Below, piece after piece: positions 53,566-53,808 of a stretch of 53,808 bases of DNA. Position 1 is the first letter of the stretch. Each line of letters begins with the position of its first letter. The notes under the pieces were generated by a model. The model worked only from the letters and a program-made list of their open reading frames with translations, searched no databases and was not told where the DNA came from. The DNA comes from an uncultured Clostridia bacterium (lineage in GTDB: Bacteria > Bacillota > Clostridia > Christensenellales > Borkfalkiaceae), in assembly GCA_934247225.1 (NCBI GenBank), contig CAKQJE010000018.1, forward strand, positions 1-53,808. Direction: 5' to 3'. The translations under genes and the position numbers were made by a program.

Positions 53566-53808
53566 GTCTTGCGTTGTGTTTTTGGCTAATACGTCGTTGC
53601 GTTCGCGTGTTATACACAAAGTATTAACGCGCTCACGCGCCTTGTCTTAGCCTAAAAACGCAAGGCAAGACTTGTCGACCCGAGAAGAACCTCTGATAAA
53701 CTCGCCTTGAAGCCGTCTTTTCTATGCCAGACAAGAATAAAACGAACCTTGGTCTGACGGCGTATTTTTGACTAATACTGCGTTCCGCTCCCGTGTTATA
53801 CATAGAGT
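53566..53808 (-). repeat. Long-hairpin repeat array, right end (one full and one truncated unit)
   Basis: A full 106-bp hairpin has arms 53566-53592 and 53644-53671. It is followed by the conserved linker (53680-53751) and a second hairpin starting at 53752 that is cut by the window end. In reverse complement the linker and second hairpin match the left-end copy. The full hairpin differs from it at many stem positions, but the arms still pair. No ORF is present. Confidence 0.85.

Noticed and set aside
53566..53808. Integron attC array
   Set aside because: The variable palindromes with an extra-helical base recall attC sites, but the required GTTRRRY/RYYYAAC core sites are absent, there are no cassette ORFs and no integrase of that type.
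53566..53808. CRISPR array
   Set aside because: The units are about 200 bp, mostly hairpin, with no 20-40 base spacers between short repeats; no cas genes are present.

Overview
The window looks like a chromosomal contig of an uncultured, endospore-forming Firmicute of the class Clostridia, probably host-associated. The grounds are a tricistronic GerA-type germinant receptor, a Firmicutes-type division and cell-wall (dcw) cluster, strong sigma-A promoters with near-consensus TTGACA-17-TATAAT spacing, AGGAGG-type ribosome sites, a BspA-like leucine-rich-repeat surface protease and an L-fucose isomerase. Taxonomy below class is not visible from the sequence. Most of the DNA is of medium GC with heavy use of TCG, ACG and GCG codons; about 27.4-32.5 kb is visibly more AT-rich.

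Layout. 1-215: a fragment of a long-hairpin repeat array. 260-7660: a giant secreted S8 protease with LRR repeats. 7708-11490 (minus strand): gerAA-gerAB-gerAC. 11637-12725: a NahK-like sugar kinase. 12974-23924: an exopolysaccharide segment with three glycosyltransferases, an EpsG/Wzy-like polymerase, capE-capF-capG for UDP-N-acetyl-L-fucosamine, a nucleotidyltransferase-fold protein and a DXS-like thiamine-diphosphate enzyme whose substrate-phosphate arginines are replaced. 23969-27394: a TetR C-terminal-domain orphan, then a LysR regulator divergent from a flavodoxin / CMD-cupin / lipoprotein-flavodoxin operon. 27395-32505: an AT-rich accessory stretch with a structured leader, a SLOG protein, tRNA-Ser(GGA), a repeat-rich non-coding block, two GNAT acetyltransferases and a TasA/SipW-type exported beta-helix protein behind two large dyads. 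32557-36270: an AraC regulator, fucI and a TIM-barrel sugar isomerase. 36374-37998: a 49-codon ORF coupled to a large serine recombinase. 38025-39808: asd (minus strand) and a glutamate racemase. 40006-53466: a dcw operon in the order mraZ-rsmH-ftsL-pbp-murE-mraY-murD-ftsW-murA-ftsQ-ftsA-ftsZ, closed by a strong terminator. 53566-53808: the same hairpin repeat array as at the left end, in opposite orientation.

How the genes work together. The right third makes peptidoglycan precursors (asd for diaminopimelate, murI for D-glutamate, murE/murD/murA/mraY) and the divisome. The EPS segment makes one activated sugar and assembles a glycan, but it lacks a priming transferase and a flippase, which must lie elsewhere. 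The most unusual items are the hairpin repeats whose stems differ between copies by compensatory changes; the probable AUA start of the division/sporulation penicillin-binding protein; the DXS-like enzyme inside the glycan locus; the paired 29-bp dyads 158 bp apart ahead of the TasA-like gene; and a 16-bp motif found three times between genes. All functional calls come from reading motifs by eye; no database search was run.
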